Source of the DNA: Rhodomicrobium sp. R_RK_3
GTDB taxonomy: Bacteria; Pseudomonadota; Alphaproteobacteria; Rhizobiales; Rhodomicrobiaceae
Direction: 5' to 3'
NCBI RefSeq assembly: GCF_002198715.1
Contig: NZ_MWLK01000008.1
Location: 62,001 to 126,000, forward strand
DNA length: 64,000 nt
In this document: positions 52,479-60,618 of the stretch, in pieces
How the letters are laid out: each line of letters begins with the position of its first letter
Numbering within the stretch: the stretch's first letter is position 1
Made by a program: the position numbers and the translations under genes
The notes under the pieces: generated by a model
Seen by the model: only the letters and a program-made list of their open reading frames with translations
Database searches by the model: none
What the model was told of the DNA's origin: nothing

Positions 52479-53159
52479 ATGGAGACGAAGGGCGTGGACC
52501 TATCGAGCTGGAGCGGCGCTCCCAGGCCCGAGCGCATCGTGCTCGAAGGGGCCTATGCGCGCCTCGAGCCTCTGGATGCCCGGCATCATGCGGGCGACCT
52601 CCTTCATTCCGCGCTCGCGGACGGCGCGGAGGAGCGCTTCCGCTATCTTTTCGACACGCCGCCCCCCGACCAGCCAAGCTTCGCGCGCTGGCTTGAGACC
52701 GCCGCGGCATCGCAAGACCCGCTCTTCTTCGCCGTTATCGACAAGGCGACCGGCCGCGCCGAGGGCCGCCAGGCTTTGATGCGCATCGATCCGGCGCATG
52801 GCGTGATCGAGATCGGCAATATCCTCTGGGGCCCGGCCATCGCCCGCAGCCCGGTCACGACCGAGGCGTTTTTCCTCTTCGCCTCCTACGTGTTCGACCG
52901 GCTCGGCTATCGCCGGTTCGAATGGAAATGCGACGCCCGAAACCTGCCGTCGCGGCGGGCGGCCGAGCGGTTCGGCTTCAGTTTCGAGGGGATCTTCCGC
53001 CATCACATGGTCGTCAAGGGCCAGAACCGGGACACCGCATGGTTCTCGATCATCGGCCCGGAATGGCCGCGGCTCTCGGCTGCGCTTTCCGCCTGGCTCG
53101 ATGCATCCAATTTCGACGAGGCGGGTCAGCAGCGGCGAAGGCTGGAAGACTTCCGGTGA
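52479..53159 (+). CDS. GNAT acetyltransferase (RimJ/RimL type)
   Basis: A 226-residue N-acetyltransferase. The acceptor-side strand IVLEGAYARLEPLDARH, EIGNILWGPAIARSPVTTEAFFLF and the acetyl-CoA-binding RRFEWKCDARNLPSRRAAERFGFSFEGIFR block match the RimJ/RimL family. It transfers acetyl groups to a protein N-terminus or a small amine; the target is unknown. The gene is convergent with mcd, which ends 33 bases away. Confidence 0.85.
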   Translation: METKGVDLSSWSGAPRPERIVLEGAYARLEPLDARHHAGDLLHSALADGAEERFRYLFDTPPPDQPSFARWLETAAASQDPLFFAVIDKATGRAEGRQALMRIDPAHGVIEIGNILWGPAIARSPVTTEAFFLFASYVFDRLGYRRFEWKCDARNLPSRRAAERFGFSFEGIFRHHMVVKGQNRDTAWFSIIGPEWPRLSAALSAWLDASNFDEAGQQRRRLEDFR

Positions 53160-53192
53160 TCGGAGCCTGATGAGGAAGGTGCTGCCGGACGT

Positions 53193-54878
53193 TCAATTCC
53201 GCGTTTCGAGCAGGCGCCGTGCAATGACCTGCGCCTGGATCTCCGCCGCGCCTTCGAAGATGCTGAGGATGCGGGCGTCGCAGAGGACGCGGCTGATGGG
53301 GTATTCCAGCGCAAAGCCGTTGCCGCCGTGGATTTGCAGCGCGTTGTCCGCCGCCGCCCAGGCGACGCGGGCCGCCAGAAGCTTCGCCATGCCGGCCTCG
53401 AGATCGCAGCGGCGGCCGAGGTCCTTTTCGCGGGCGGCGAAATAGGTGAGTTGGCGGGCGATCAGCGTTTCCACCGCCATCATCACGATCTTGTCGGCGA
53501 CGCGCGGGAAATTGACGATCGGCTTGCCGAACTGAGCGCGCTCATTGGCATAGCGCAGAGCGAGGTCCATCGCCGATTGCGCGACGCCGATGGCGCGGGC
53601 CGCCGTCTGGATGCGGGCGGCCTCGAAGGTCTGCATGAGCTGCTTGAAGCCCTGGCCCTCTTCGCCGCCGAGCAGATTGGCGGCAGGCACCGCGAGGCCG
53701 TCGAAGGAAATCTCGTATTCTTTCATGCCCCGATAGCCGAGCACTTCGATCTCGCCGCCGCTCATGCCCTCGGCCGGGAACGGGTTGGCGTCGGTGCCGC
53801 GCGGCTTCTCGGCCAGGAACATCGACAGGCCCTTGTAGCCGGTCTCGTTCGGGTCGGTGCGGGCGAGCACGGTCATCAGGTCGGCGCGGACCGGATGGGT
53901 GATCCAGGTTTTTTGCCCGGTGATGCGGTAGACATCGCCGTCGCGCACGGCGCGGGTCTTCAGCGAGGCGAGGTCGGAGCCGGTGTTGGGCTCGGTGAAG
54001 ACGGCGGTCGGCAGGATCTCGCCGGAGGCGAGGCGCGGCAGGTATTTCTGCTTCTGCTCGTCGGTGCCGGCGCCCAGGATCAGCTCGGCGGCGATCTCCG
54101 AGCGGGTGCCGAGCGAGCCGACGCCGATATAGCCGCGCGACAATTCCTCCGAGACGAGGCACATCGCCTCCTTGCCGAGGCCGAGGCCGCCGAATTCCTC
54201 CGGCATGGTCAGGCCGAACACGCCCAGCTCGCTCATCTTGGCGATGATTTCGAGCGGAATGTAGCTGTTGGTCAGGTGCCATTCCTGCGCGTGCGGCACC
54301 ACTTCGGCCTGCGAGAAGCGGTGCATCTCGCCGCGCATGGATTCCAGCATTTCGTCGAGGCCGCTATCGCCGTAGGTGGCTGTGCCCTGGGCGTCGTTGA
54401 TGAGGGCGATCAGGCGGGCGCGGATCTGCGGCGTGTTGCCGGCGCCGATGAGCTTGCGGACGGGCGCGGCCTCAGAGAAGGCGGCTGCGTCCTCGGCTGA
54501 AATGCCCAGTTCGGGAAGGCGGATGAATTCGAGCTGGCTCATCGGGATGCCGCCCGCGATCTGCGCGCAATATTCGGCGAGGCCGACCTGCACCAGGAGC
54601 GCGTCGATTTCGCCGAAGCGGCCTTGCGCTTCCTGGCGCTCGGCATAGGCGGCGAGCTGCTTGACGGACTCGGCATAGGTGGCGAGCCAGGCGAGGCCAT
54701 GGGCGCGGTGCTGCTCGCGATCGAGCGCGGCGGCATCGACCCGGCCATCGGGGGCGAGCGCCGCGCGGGAGGCCGCGATGGCCCGCCCGAGCAGCTTTTC
54801 CGCCTCGATGGCGACTTCGGCGGCGAGCCCGGATATCGGGCCTGGACCAGCTTGAGACACATCCGCCGCCAAAGTCAT
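53193..54878 (-). CDS. mcd: (2S)-methylsuccinyl-CoA dehydrogenase
   Basis: A 561-residue acyl-CoA dehydrogenase, longer than usual (about 380) because of an N-terminal extension of about 150 residues, as in Mcd of the ethylmalonyl-CoA pathway. The core has FGLTMPEEFGGLGLGKEAM, VFTEPNTGSDLASLKT, ITGQKTWITHPVRADL and the C-terminal LCDARILSIFEGAAEIQAQVIARRLL. It oxidises methylsuccinyl-CoA to mesaconyl-CoA with FAD. The same-strand cluster with ccr, separated only by the repeat protein, gives strong support. The stop of the repeat-protein gene lies 38 bases upstream of its start. Confidence 0.88.
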   Translation of the reverse strand: MTLAADVSQAGPGPISGLAAEVAIEAEKLLGRAIAASRAALAPDGRVDAAALDREQHRAHGLAWLATYAESVKQLAAYAERQEAQGRFGEIDALLVQVGLAEYCAQIAGGIPMSQLEFIRLPELGISAEDAAAFSEAAPVRKLIGAGNTPQIRARLIALINDAQGTATYGDSGLDEMLESMRGEMHRFSQAEVVPHAQEWHLTNSYIPLEIIAKMSELGVFGLTMPEEFGGLGLGKEAMCLVSEELSRGYIGVGSLGTRSEIAAELILGAGTDEQKQKYLPRLASGEILPTAVFTEPNTGSDLASLKTRAVRDGDVYRITGQKTWITHPVRADLMTVLARTDPNETGYKGLSMFLAEKPRGTDANPFPAEGMSGGEIEVLGYRGMKEYEISFDGLAVPAANLLGGEEGQGFKQLMQTFEAARIQTAARAIGVAQSAMDLALRYANERAQFGKPIVNFPRVADKIVMMAVETLIARQLTYFAAREKDLGRRCDLEAGMAKLLAARVAWAAADNALQIHGGNGFALEYPISRVLCDARILSIFEGAAEIQAQVIARRLLETRN

Positions 54879-54916
54879 TTACGCTCTCCTACATATCGAT
54901 TGAACGGCCACCCGTG

Positions 54917-57079
54917 TCAGGGATGCCCGGCGGACCGCCCGCCGAACAGGCGGCCGAAGAAGCCCCGGCTTTCCTTGGCCTTGGTCTTGACCGGCTCCGG
55001 CTTCTGCGGCTCTTCGACCGGCTTCGGCTCGGGTTTCGGATCCTCGACCGGCTCGGGCTCTTTCGGCTCGGAGGGCGGCTCGGGATCGCCCGCCTGGGCG
55101 ATTGGCTCGGCCGACGCTGCGGCTTCGGCTGGCGCCACGGCGATTTCCGCAGGCGCGGCGTCGACCGTCTCCGGCTCGGCGGCAATCTCGGCCGTCTCGA
55201 CGGGCGCAGCGTCCGGCTCGGTCACCGCGGCTGACGCTTCGCCAACCTCCGCCGCTTCGACGGCCGGCCCAGGCTCGACGGCAACAGGCTCGGCGGCGGT
55301 TTCGACGATCGCGGCAGTCTCGACAGCCGGCCCCGCCTCGAGGATTTCGACGCTGTCCGCCGCTACTTCAGGCTCCGGCTCCGCCGCAAGCTCGACCACT
55401 TCAGCCACCTCCACCGTGGCGATTTCAGGCTCTGGCGCCGCAGCCGGTTCGACCGCGACCAGCTCCACCTGTTCGGCCGGCGCGGCCTCCGCTTCGGCGG
55501 CCTCGACCAGTTCGACGAACTCGGCTTCGGTCTCGATGCCCTCGCTTACCGCTTCGGCAGGAACGGCAGCTTCGCCCGGCGCTTCGGCCGCAAAGCCTTC
55601 GGCTTCACCGGACGGTTGCGGATCTGCAGATGCGGCAGGCTGCGCGAACTCGTCTTCGAACTGCCCGGCATAGCAAGGCTCGGAGCTACGACTTTCTGAC
55701 CCTCCATCATCGAACGCTTCTCCCACATCTTGAGTCATCGGCTCGACCGCGATCTCGGCGGCCGGCGTCGGGGCCGGGTCTGCTGCAGGAGCATGAGCCG
55801 CGCTGCCGTTCAGATAGGGGGCCGGGCCGTCCGCCTGGGTGACCGTCTTGACGCGCTCCCACGAGGCGTCGGCCAGGGCGTCGAAGCCATTGGGACCGCT
55901 TTCCGCCTCGGGCTCGGCGTCGGCCGCTTCCACCTCCGGCTCGGCGATCTCGATCGGCTCCGGCGCAGTGTCAGCCTCCGGTTCGGCTTCCGGCTCGGGC
56001 TCAGAGGCGACAATGTCTGGCTCAGCGGATGCAACGGCCTCTGGCTCGACGACCGCGATGGCTTCTGGCTCAGGCGCGGTTTCGGCTGCTTCTGGAGCCG
56101 TTTCGGGTTCCGGCGCGGCAACAGCCTCGGGTTCGGCGGAGGTGACGACTTCAGGGGCCGGGGCAATTTCCGCGGCGACCGGCCCCGGCGCAGCGGCTGC
56201 GGCGACTTCCGCCTCAACCTCGGCGGCAGGCGCGGAGGCGACCTCGGCAGCGACCGGCCCCGGTGCGGCGGCAGCGGCAACCTCCGCCTCGACCTCGGCG
56301 GCAGGCTCCGAGGCAGCCTCGGCGGCTACGGGTTCCGGCGCGGCGGCAGCGGCGACTTCCGCCTCAACCTCGGCGGCAGGCTCCGAGGCTACCTCGGCAG
56401 CTGCGGGTTCCGGTGCGGCTGCGGCGGCAACTTCCGCCTCGACCTCGGCGGCGGGCTCCGAGGCGGCCTCGGCGGCGACTGGCTGCGCGACGGCAGGGGC
56501 GATTTCCGCCTCCGGCTCAGCGACGCCAGCCGGTTCCGCTTCCGCGACGGCTTCCGGCGCCGCCGGTTCGCCGACCGCCTCGGCCTCCTCCAACGTTTCG
56601 GGTTCCGCCTCGACCATGACTTCGGACAGGCCGATGGCGACGGTCGCGCCGCCGCCGCCGAAACCGCCCGCGCGCGGCATGATGACCTGGCCCGTGTCCT
56701 CGGCGCTGGTCTCCTGCGGCGCCGGCGGCTCGGCGGGAGAATCGGGCGGGGACGGAATGTCCGGCCCTTGCGGATTGTCGGGCTGGGCGGGGCTGTCGGG
56801 CGGGGACGGGTCTTCGGGCGTCGGCGGCGTATCGGGCTGAGCCGGGCTGTCGCCGGGGCTCGGGATCTCGGGGCCACCCGCGACGACTGCCGCGCCGTCG
56901 AGCCGCGCGCTGATCAGTGCGAGCACGGACTGAGCCGCCTCGTCCGCCAGGCCGCTGCTGCCGGCCAGCGAATCCAGTTGCTGCACGACCATATAATACT
57001 CATTTCCAGTCAGTTGCTCTGCCGCCTTGGCCCGCAACCTTTGAATACCGGCCAAAATATCCGGCTTTCCATCACTCAT
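54917..57079 (-). CDS. Ala/Glu/Pro-rich low-complexity protein between ccr and mcd
   Basis: A 720-residue protein with no recognised enzyme domain. Residues 1-65 are a normal helical segment (LAGIQRLRAKAAEQLTGNEYYMVVQQLD). Residues 70-125 are Pro-rich (SPPDSPAQPDNPQG). The rest is dominated by Ala, Glu, Val and Pro and is strongly acidic. Residues 201-300 are four tandem copies of a 25-residue unit. The last residues turn basic (KTKAKESRGFFGRLFGG), suggesting an amphipathic tail that could touch a membrane, granule or nucleic acid. No signal peptide is seen. It may be a scaffold or surface protein; function unknown. Tight spacing to mcd supports a shared transcript. Confidence 0.75.
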   Translation of the reverse strand: MSDGKPDILAGIQRLRAKAAEQLTGNEYYMVVQQLDSLAGSSGLADEAAQSVLALISARLDGAAVVAGGPEIPSPGDSPAQPDTPPTPEDPSPPDSPAQPDNPQGPDIPSPPDSPAEPPAPQETSAEDTGQVIMPRAGGFGGGGATVAIGLSEVMVEAEPETLEEAEAVGEPAAPEAVAEAEPAGVAEPEAEIAPAVAQPVAAEAASEPAAEVEAEVAAAAAPEPAAAEVASEPAAEVEAEVAAAAAPEPVAAEAASEPAAEVEAEVAAAAAPGPVAAEVASAPAAEVEAEVAAAAAPGPVAAEIAPAPEVVTSAEPEAVAAPEPETAPEAAETAPEPEAIAVVEPEAVASAEPDIVASEPEPEAEPEADTAPEPIEIAEPEVEAADAEPEAESGPNGFDALADASWERVKTVTQADGPAPYLNGSAAHAPAADPAPTPAAEIAVEPMTQDVGEAFDDGGSESRSSEPCYAGQFEDEFAQPAASADPQPSGEAEGFAAEAPGEAAVPAEAVSEGIETEAEFVELVEAAEAEAAPAEQVELVAVEPAAAPEPEIATVEVAEVVELAAEPEPEVAADSVEILEAGPAVETAAIVETAAEPVAVEPGPAVEAAEVGEASAAVTEPDAAPVETAEIAAEPETVDAAPAEIAVAPAEAAASAEPIAQAGDPEPPSEPKEPEPVEDPKPEPKPVEEPQKPEPVKTKAKESRGFFGRLFGGRSAGHP
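56180..56479 (-). repeat. Four tandem 75-bp repeats inside the low-complexity gene
   Basis: Four copies of 75 bp encode a 25-residue unit rich in Ala/Glu/Val/Pro (for example SEPAAEVEAEVAAAAAPEP), with small substitutions between copies. A degenerate fifth copy follows. Such repeats vary in number by slippage or recombination. Confidence 0.8.
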
Positions 57080-57221
57080 ATCTGCCCCCCTGCTTCCAAA
57101 ATCATGCCGCGATCTTGCGCCAGTTTAGCCAGAGTCGCGTTGAGGGCCAGCCGAAAGGTGGCAGCAAAGCCCTTTGTCAAACAAAAGTTTTATGCCCGGA
57201 AGCAGAAACGCGGCGCACGGA

Positions 57222-58520
57222 TCAACCGAACCGGTTGCGGCTGACCTCGAGCACGTCGTCGAAGGTGCGCAAACCCGGCTGCGGGCTCATCACCATCACG
57301 GCCATGTTGCCGGGCTGATGCTCGTTTCTCCACATGCGCATATGCGCCTTCGGAATATCGGTCCACGGAAACACTTCCGACATGCACGGGTCGATGCGGC
57401 GCTCGATCACCAGCCGGTTGGCCTGGCTCGCCTGCAGCAGATTGGCGAAATGCGAGCCCTGCACGCGCTTCTGATGCATCCAAAGATAACGCGCGTCCAT
57501 GGTGAGGTTATAGCCGGTCGTGCCGGCGCAGATCACCACCATGCCGCCGCGCTTGACCACGAACACCGAGACCGGGAAGGTCGATTCGCCCGGATGCTCG
57601 AAAACGAAATCGACATTGTTGCCCTTGCCGGTATGCTCCCAGATGGCGCCGCCGAATTTGCGCACCTCCTTGAACCATTCCTGGTATTCGGGCGTGCCGA
57701 CCGTGGGCAACTGGCCCCAGCATTTGAAGTTCTTGCGGTTGATGACGCCCTTGGCGCCGAGCTGCATGACGAAATCGCGCTTGTCGTCGTCCGAGATCAC
57801 GCCGATGGCGTTGGCGCCGGAGACCGCGATGAGCTGCACCGCGAAGGAGCCGAGCCCGCCGGACGCGCCCCAGACCAGTACGTTCTGGCCGGGCCGCAGC
57901 ACGTGCGGGCGATGGCCGAACAGCATCCGGTAGGCGGTGGCGAGGGTGAGCGTGTAGCAGGCGCTCTCCTCCCAGGTCAGGTGGCGCGGCCGCTCCATGA
58001 GCTGGCGGTCCTGCACCCGGCAGAATTGCGCGAAGGAGCCGTCCGGCGTCTCGTAGCCCCAGATGCGCTGGCTGGAGGAGAACATCGGGTCGCCGCCGTT
58101 GCATTCCTCGTCGTCGCCGTCGTCCTGGTTGCAGTGGATGACGACCTCGTCGCCGACCTTCCAGCGCTTGACCTTGGAGCCGACCGCCCAGACGATGCCC
58201 GAGGCATCCGATCCGGCGATGTGATAGGGACTTTTATGGCCGTCGAGTGTGGAGATGGGCGTGCCGAGCGCGGCCCAGACGCCATTATAGTTGACGCCCG
58301 CCGCCATCACCAGCACCAGCACGTCGTGGCTGTCCAGCTCCCAGGTGGGGACGACTTCGATCTGCATGGCGGTGTCGGGGGGCCCGTGCCGCTCCTTGCG
58401 GATGGCCCAGGCATACATGTTTTTCGGAACATGGCCGAGCGGGGGGATTTCGCCCAGCTCGTAAAGGTCTTTCTTCGCGGCCTGGCCGCCTTCGATGGTG
58501 GTGAGCGCTGGTTCGGACAT
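57222..58520 (-). CDS. ccr: Crotonyl-CoA carboxylase/reductase
   Basis: A 432-residue MDR-family enzyme that carboxylates and reduces crotonyl-CoA to ethylmalonyl-CoA with NADPH and CO2, the key step of the ethylmalonyl-CoA pathway. Characteristic blocks include YAWAIRKERHGPP near the start, GVNYNGVWAALGTPIS, CNQDDGDDEECNGGDPMFSSSQRIWGYETPDG, the NADPH motif VWGASGGLGSFAVQLI and the FKCWGQLP and RVQGSHFANLLQA segments. The length is the family norm (about 430). It leads a minus-strand unit with the low-complexity protein and mcd, so the organism very likely assimilates acetate or C1 compounds through this pathway. Confidence 0.95.
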   Translation of the reverse strand: MSEPALTTIEGGQAAKKDLYELGEIPPLGHVPKNMYAWAIRKERHGPPDTAMQIEVVPTWELDSHDVLVLVMAAGVNYNGVWAALGTPISTLDGHKSPYHIAGSDASGIVWAVGSKVKRWKVGDEVVIHCNQDDGDDEECNGGDPMFSSSQRIWGYETPDGSFAQFCRVQDRQLMERPRHLTWEESACYTLTLATAYRMLFGHRPHVLRPGQNVLVWGASGGLGSFAVQLIAVSGANAIGVISDDDKRDFVMQLGAKGVINRKNFKCWGQLPTVGTPEYQEWFKEVRKFGGAIWEHTGKGNNVDFVFEHPGESTFPVSVFVVKRGGMVVICAGTTGYNLTMDARYLWMHQKRVQGSHFANLLQASQANRLVIERRIDPCMSEVFPWTDIPKAHMRMWRNEHQPGNMAVMVMSPQPGLRTFDDVLEVSRNRFG

Positions 58521-58666
58521 CGGGCATATTCCTCCGCCTTCAGGCGATCAATTTGCGTCCCCGCCCCCGAGCGGGGTTAGACGGCCCTTCGGGTCCGCAT
58601 CAGAGTCCCTCAAAGCCGTTAAAGAACGAATGCAGCCTGTCGATGGTTCGCTATCTTTTGCCGCGA

Positions 58667-58684
58667 TGCAAGATGAATCTTGCA
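58667..58684. promoter_or_regulatory. Palindrome in the ccr upstream region
   Basis: Perfect 8-bp arms TGCAAGAT and ATCTTGCA around GA, about 147 bases before the ccr start codon. Further TGCA half-sites flank it (TGCAATGCAG, GGTGCAAAAG). TGC-rich palindromes are known as sites of PhaR- and PccR-type regulators of acyl-CoA metabolism in alphaproteobacteria. The surrounding 351-bp spacer (58521-58871) has no gene. Confidence 0.55.
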
Positions 58685-58871
58685 ATGCAGCATGGTGCAA
58701 AAGCGGCGGCCGCGCCGCGCCGGTTGCAGCCCGTCCAGATGAATTTGCGCAATAATTTCAGGGGTGCGTGGGTATTGTCGCGGCGCGGGGGCCGAGGCTG
58801 GTGACAATTCTGTCGGCCGGGCAAGAGCTTGCGCCCCGCATCTGCGAAATGGCGGATGCGGGGCGGGCGGT

Positions 58872-59213
58872 TCAGGCGGCCAGCGCGCCTTTCACCACCG
58901 GCAGGCCGGCGTCGATCCAGTCCTGCTTGCCGCCGGCATATTCGCGCACATTGCGATAGCCCATCGCCTCGAGTTCGCCCGCCGCGATGGTCGAGTTCCG
59001 GCACGGCTCGTTGGCGCAATAGACCACGATCGGCGCGTCCTTGTCGGGCAGCATGGCCGGCGCGAGTTCGCGGGTGCGGTCATGCGGGATGTTCAGGGCG
59101 CCGGGCAGATGGGCGTGACGGTAGTATTTTTCCGGCAGCGCCTCGACCAGCGTCAGGGGTTCGCCATTGTCCAACAGGCGCTTGATCTCCTCGCGGACGA
59201 TTGTCTGGGTCAT
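58872..59213 (-). CDS. Rhodanese-like sulfurtransferase
   Basis: A 113-residue single-domain rhodanese. EALPEKYYRHAHLPGALNIP is the family start motif; the active loop is YCANEPCRNS with catalytic Cys66 and a second Cys at 71. It transfers sulfur to cyanide or other thiophiles, or acts in redox signalling. It is divergent from the marR-type gene (99-bp spacer with an imperfect palindrome), so that regulator probably controls it. The long gap downstream leads to the ccr upstream region. Confidence 0.88.
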   Translation of the reverse strand: MTQTIVREEIKRLLDNGEPLTLVEALPEKYYRHAHLPGALNIPHDRTRELAPAMLPDKDAPIVVYCANEPCRNSTIAAGELEAMGYRNVREYAGGKQDWIDAGLPVVKGALAA

Positions 59214-59230
59214 CGGGTTGCTCCATTGGT

Positions 59231-59255
59231 TGCAATTGGTATCGTATCATATGCA
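59231..59255. promoter_or_regulatory. Imperfect palindrome between rhodanese and marR genes
   Basis: A 25-bp imperfect dyad with TGCA at both ends and about 16 symmetric positions, centred in the divergent spacer. A second AATTGCAGGTGCAACC segment follows at 59276-59291. Size and position suit a MarR dimer controlling both genes. Confidence 0.5.
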
Positions 59256-59312
59256 GCTAAAATCTAGCGCAATGTAATTGCAGGTGCAACCAGTTTGAGC
59301 CATATAGGCTGC

Positions 59313-59750
59313 ATGACCGATCACCTTTCCGAGAACCACGTCACCGCCTGGGTGCGGCTGATGCGGGCGAGCCAGGCGACGCTCGACGGCGTCGAGGCCG
59401 ATTTCAAGGCGGCGGGATTGCCCTCGCTGGTCTGGTACGACGTGCTTTTGGAGCTGCGCCGCACCAAGGATGGCCGGCTGCGGCTGAGCGAGATCGGCGG
59501 CAAGATCCTGCTGAGCAAGAGCAATGTCACCCGCGTCGTCGACCGGCTCGAGGCGGCCGGGTTTGCCCGTCGCGAGGATTGCGTCTCCGACCGGCGCGGC
59601 GCCTTCGCCGCGATCACCGATGCCGGCCGCGATCTGCTGTCACGGATGTGGCCGGTCTATCGCGACAGCCTCGCCCGCCGCTTTGCCGCGCGGCTGACCG
59701 AAGGCGAGGCGGTGCAATTGGCCGGATTGCTGGAAAAGCTGAGGGGTTAG
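59313..59750 (+). CDS. MarR-family transcriptional regulator
   Basis: A 145-residue winged-helix regulator: LPSLVWYDVLLELRRTKDGRLRLSEI, ILLSKSNVTRVVDRLEAAGFARRE (recognition helix) and the wing DCVSDRRGAFAAITDAGRDLL, about residues 35-115. It probably senses a small molecule and controls the divergent rhodanese gene and itself. The ATG at 59313 is used; a TTG at 59295 would add six residues. Confidence 0.88.
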   Translation: MTDHLSENHVTAWVRLMRASQATLDGVEADFKAAGLPSLVWYDVLLELRRTKDGRLRLSEIGGKILLSKSNVTRVVDRLEAAGFARREDCVSDRRGAFAAITDAGRDLLSRMWPVYRDSLARRFAARLTEGEAVQLAGLLEKLRG

Positions 59751-59775
59751 CGATGGGCGCGCAGGGCGGGGTGCC

Positions 59776-60468
59776 CTAGCGCTTCAGCGGGAACCGTCCG
59801 ACGAGCTTGAACAGACCACCCTCCCCCGGATCGCCGAACAGGCAGAGGTCTTCGATGGCAAAGCGCGGCCCGGTCAGCGGGGCGACGGCCGGGGCCAAGG
59901 CGTCCTGCACGCGGCCCAGCTCATCCGGCTCGAGCGGACCGGCCAGCGTGACGTGAAACACGAAATCGCTGAAAATATGCGGATAGCCGAATTCCGCCAG
60001 ATGCCGCGCCTGCAAGGGCGGCAGGTCTTTCGGCCGCCGCGCCCGGTCCGCCTCGCTCAACGCCGCGCGGAACGGGTCGAAATGCGTGACGCATTCGTCG
60101 GCCAGCCAATCGACCTCGGCGCGGCCGCTCTCCAATGTCAGGGCAAGATAGCGGGAAAAACTGTTGAGCCGCAGCGGCCCCGCGAGCACCCGCCTGCGGC
60201 GGGCGCAGAACGCCTCGAGCGCCGCCGCCAGTTCCGTCTCGCTGCGCCCCTCGGCCAGGCGGAACGGCGCCTTCATCGTCGCGTGCAGGGCGTAGCGGCG
60301 GGGCGAGGCGGTGGCGCGCTCGAGCAGATCGGCGTCGAGGCCCAGGCGCTCGCGATCGGGCCAAGCCGCCCCCGTCTCGGCATCGCCGCCGAGCCAGCGC
60401 CGCCCGAATTCGGCGAGCCCGGTTTCGGGCCGTGGCGCCCAGTAGATGGCATAGCGCTCAAAATGCAT
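59776..60468 (-). CDS. DUF1045 protein (2H phosphoesterase-like, phosphonate-type)
   Basis: A 230-residue protein of the DUF1045 family: RYAIYWAPRPETGLAEFGRRWLGG, ALHATMKAPFRLAEG (first H-x-T motif) and FHVTLAGPLEP (second H-x-T motif). The two motifs fit a 2H-phosphoesterase fold. In many genomes the gene lies next to the phn (C-P lyase) cluster, and so the family is often named as phosphonate metabolism; no phn gene is present in this window. The convergent marR stop is 25 bases away. Confidence 0.82.
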   Translation of the reverse strand: MHFERYAIYWAPRPETGLAEFGRRWLGGDAETGAAWPDRERLGLDADLLERATASPRRYALHATMKAPFRLAEGRSETELAAALEAFCARRRRVLAGPLRLNSFSRYLALTLESGRAEVDWLADECVTHFDPFRAALSEADRARRPKDLPPLQARHLAEFGYPHIFSDFVFHVTLAGPLEPDELGRVQDALAPAVAPLTGPRFAIEDLCLFGDPGEGGLFKLVGRFPLKR

Positions 60469-60618
60469 CGGCTCCCCGCGCGGTCATTGGCACACAAGGC
60501 GTTGATATCCCGAAACGGCCCGGCTGTCTAAACGAGCCCCGGGGCACCGCTCGCGCCCCCGCCTGCGGGCTTTTGTCCCGCCCCGCAATTGTGTAAATTG
60601 CGCAAGATTTTTTAAGAG

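Noticed and set aside
55102-56840. Plus-strand Ser/Ala-rich open frames opposite the low-complexity gene
   Set aside because: They mirror the Glu/Ala codon repeats of the minus-strand gene; the minus frame has a sensible N-terminus and tight spacing to mcd.
57174-58580. 468-codon open frame antisense to ccr
   Set aside because: Shadow of ccr; composition (His/Ala/Arg/Gly-rich) typical of reverse frames in high-GC genes.
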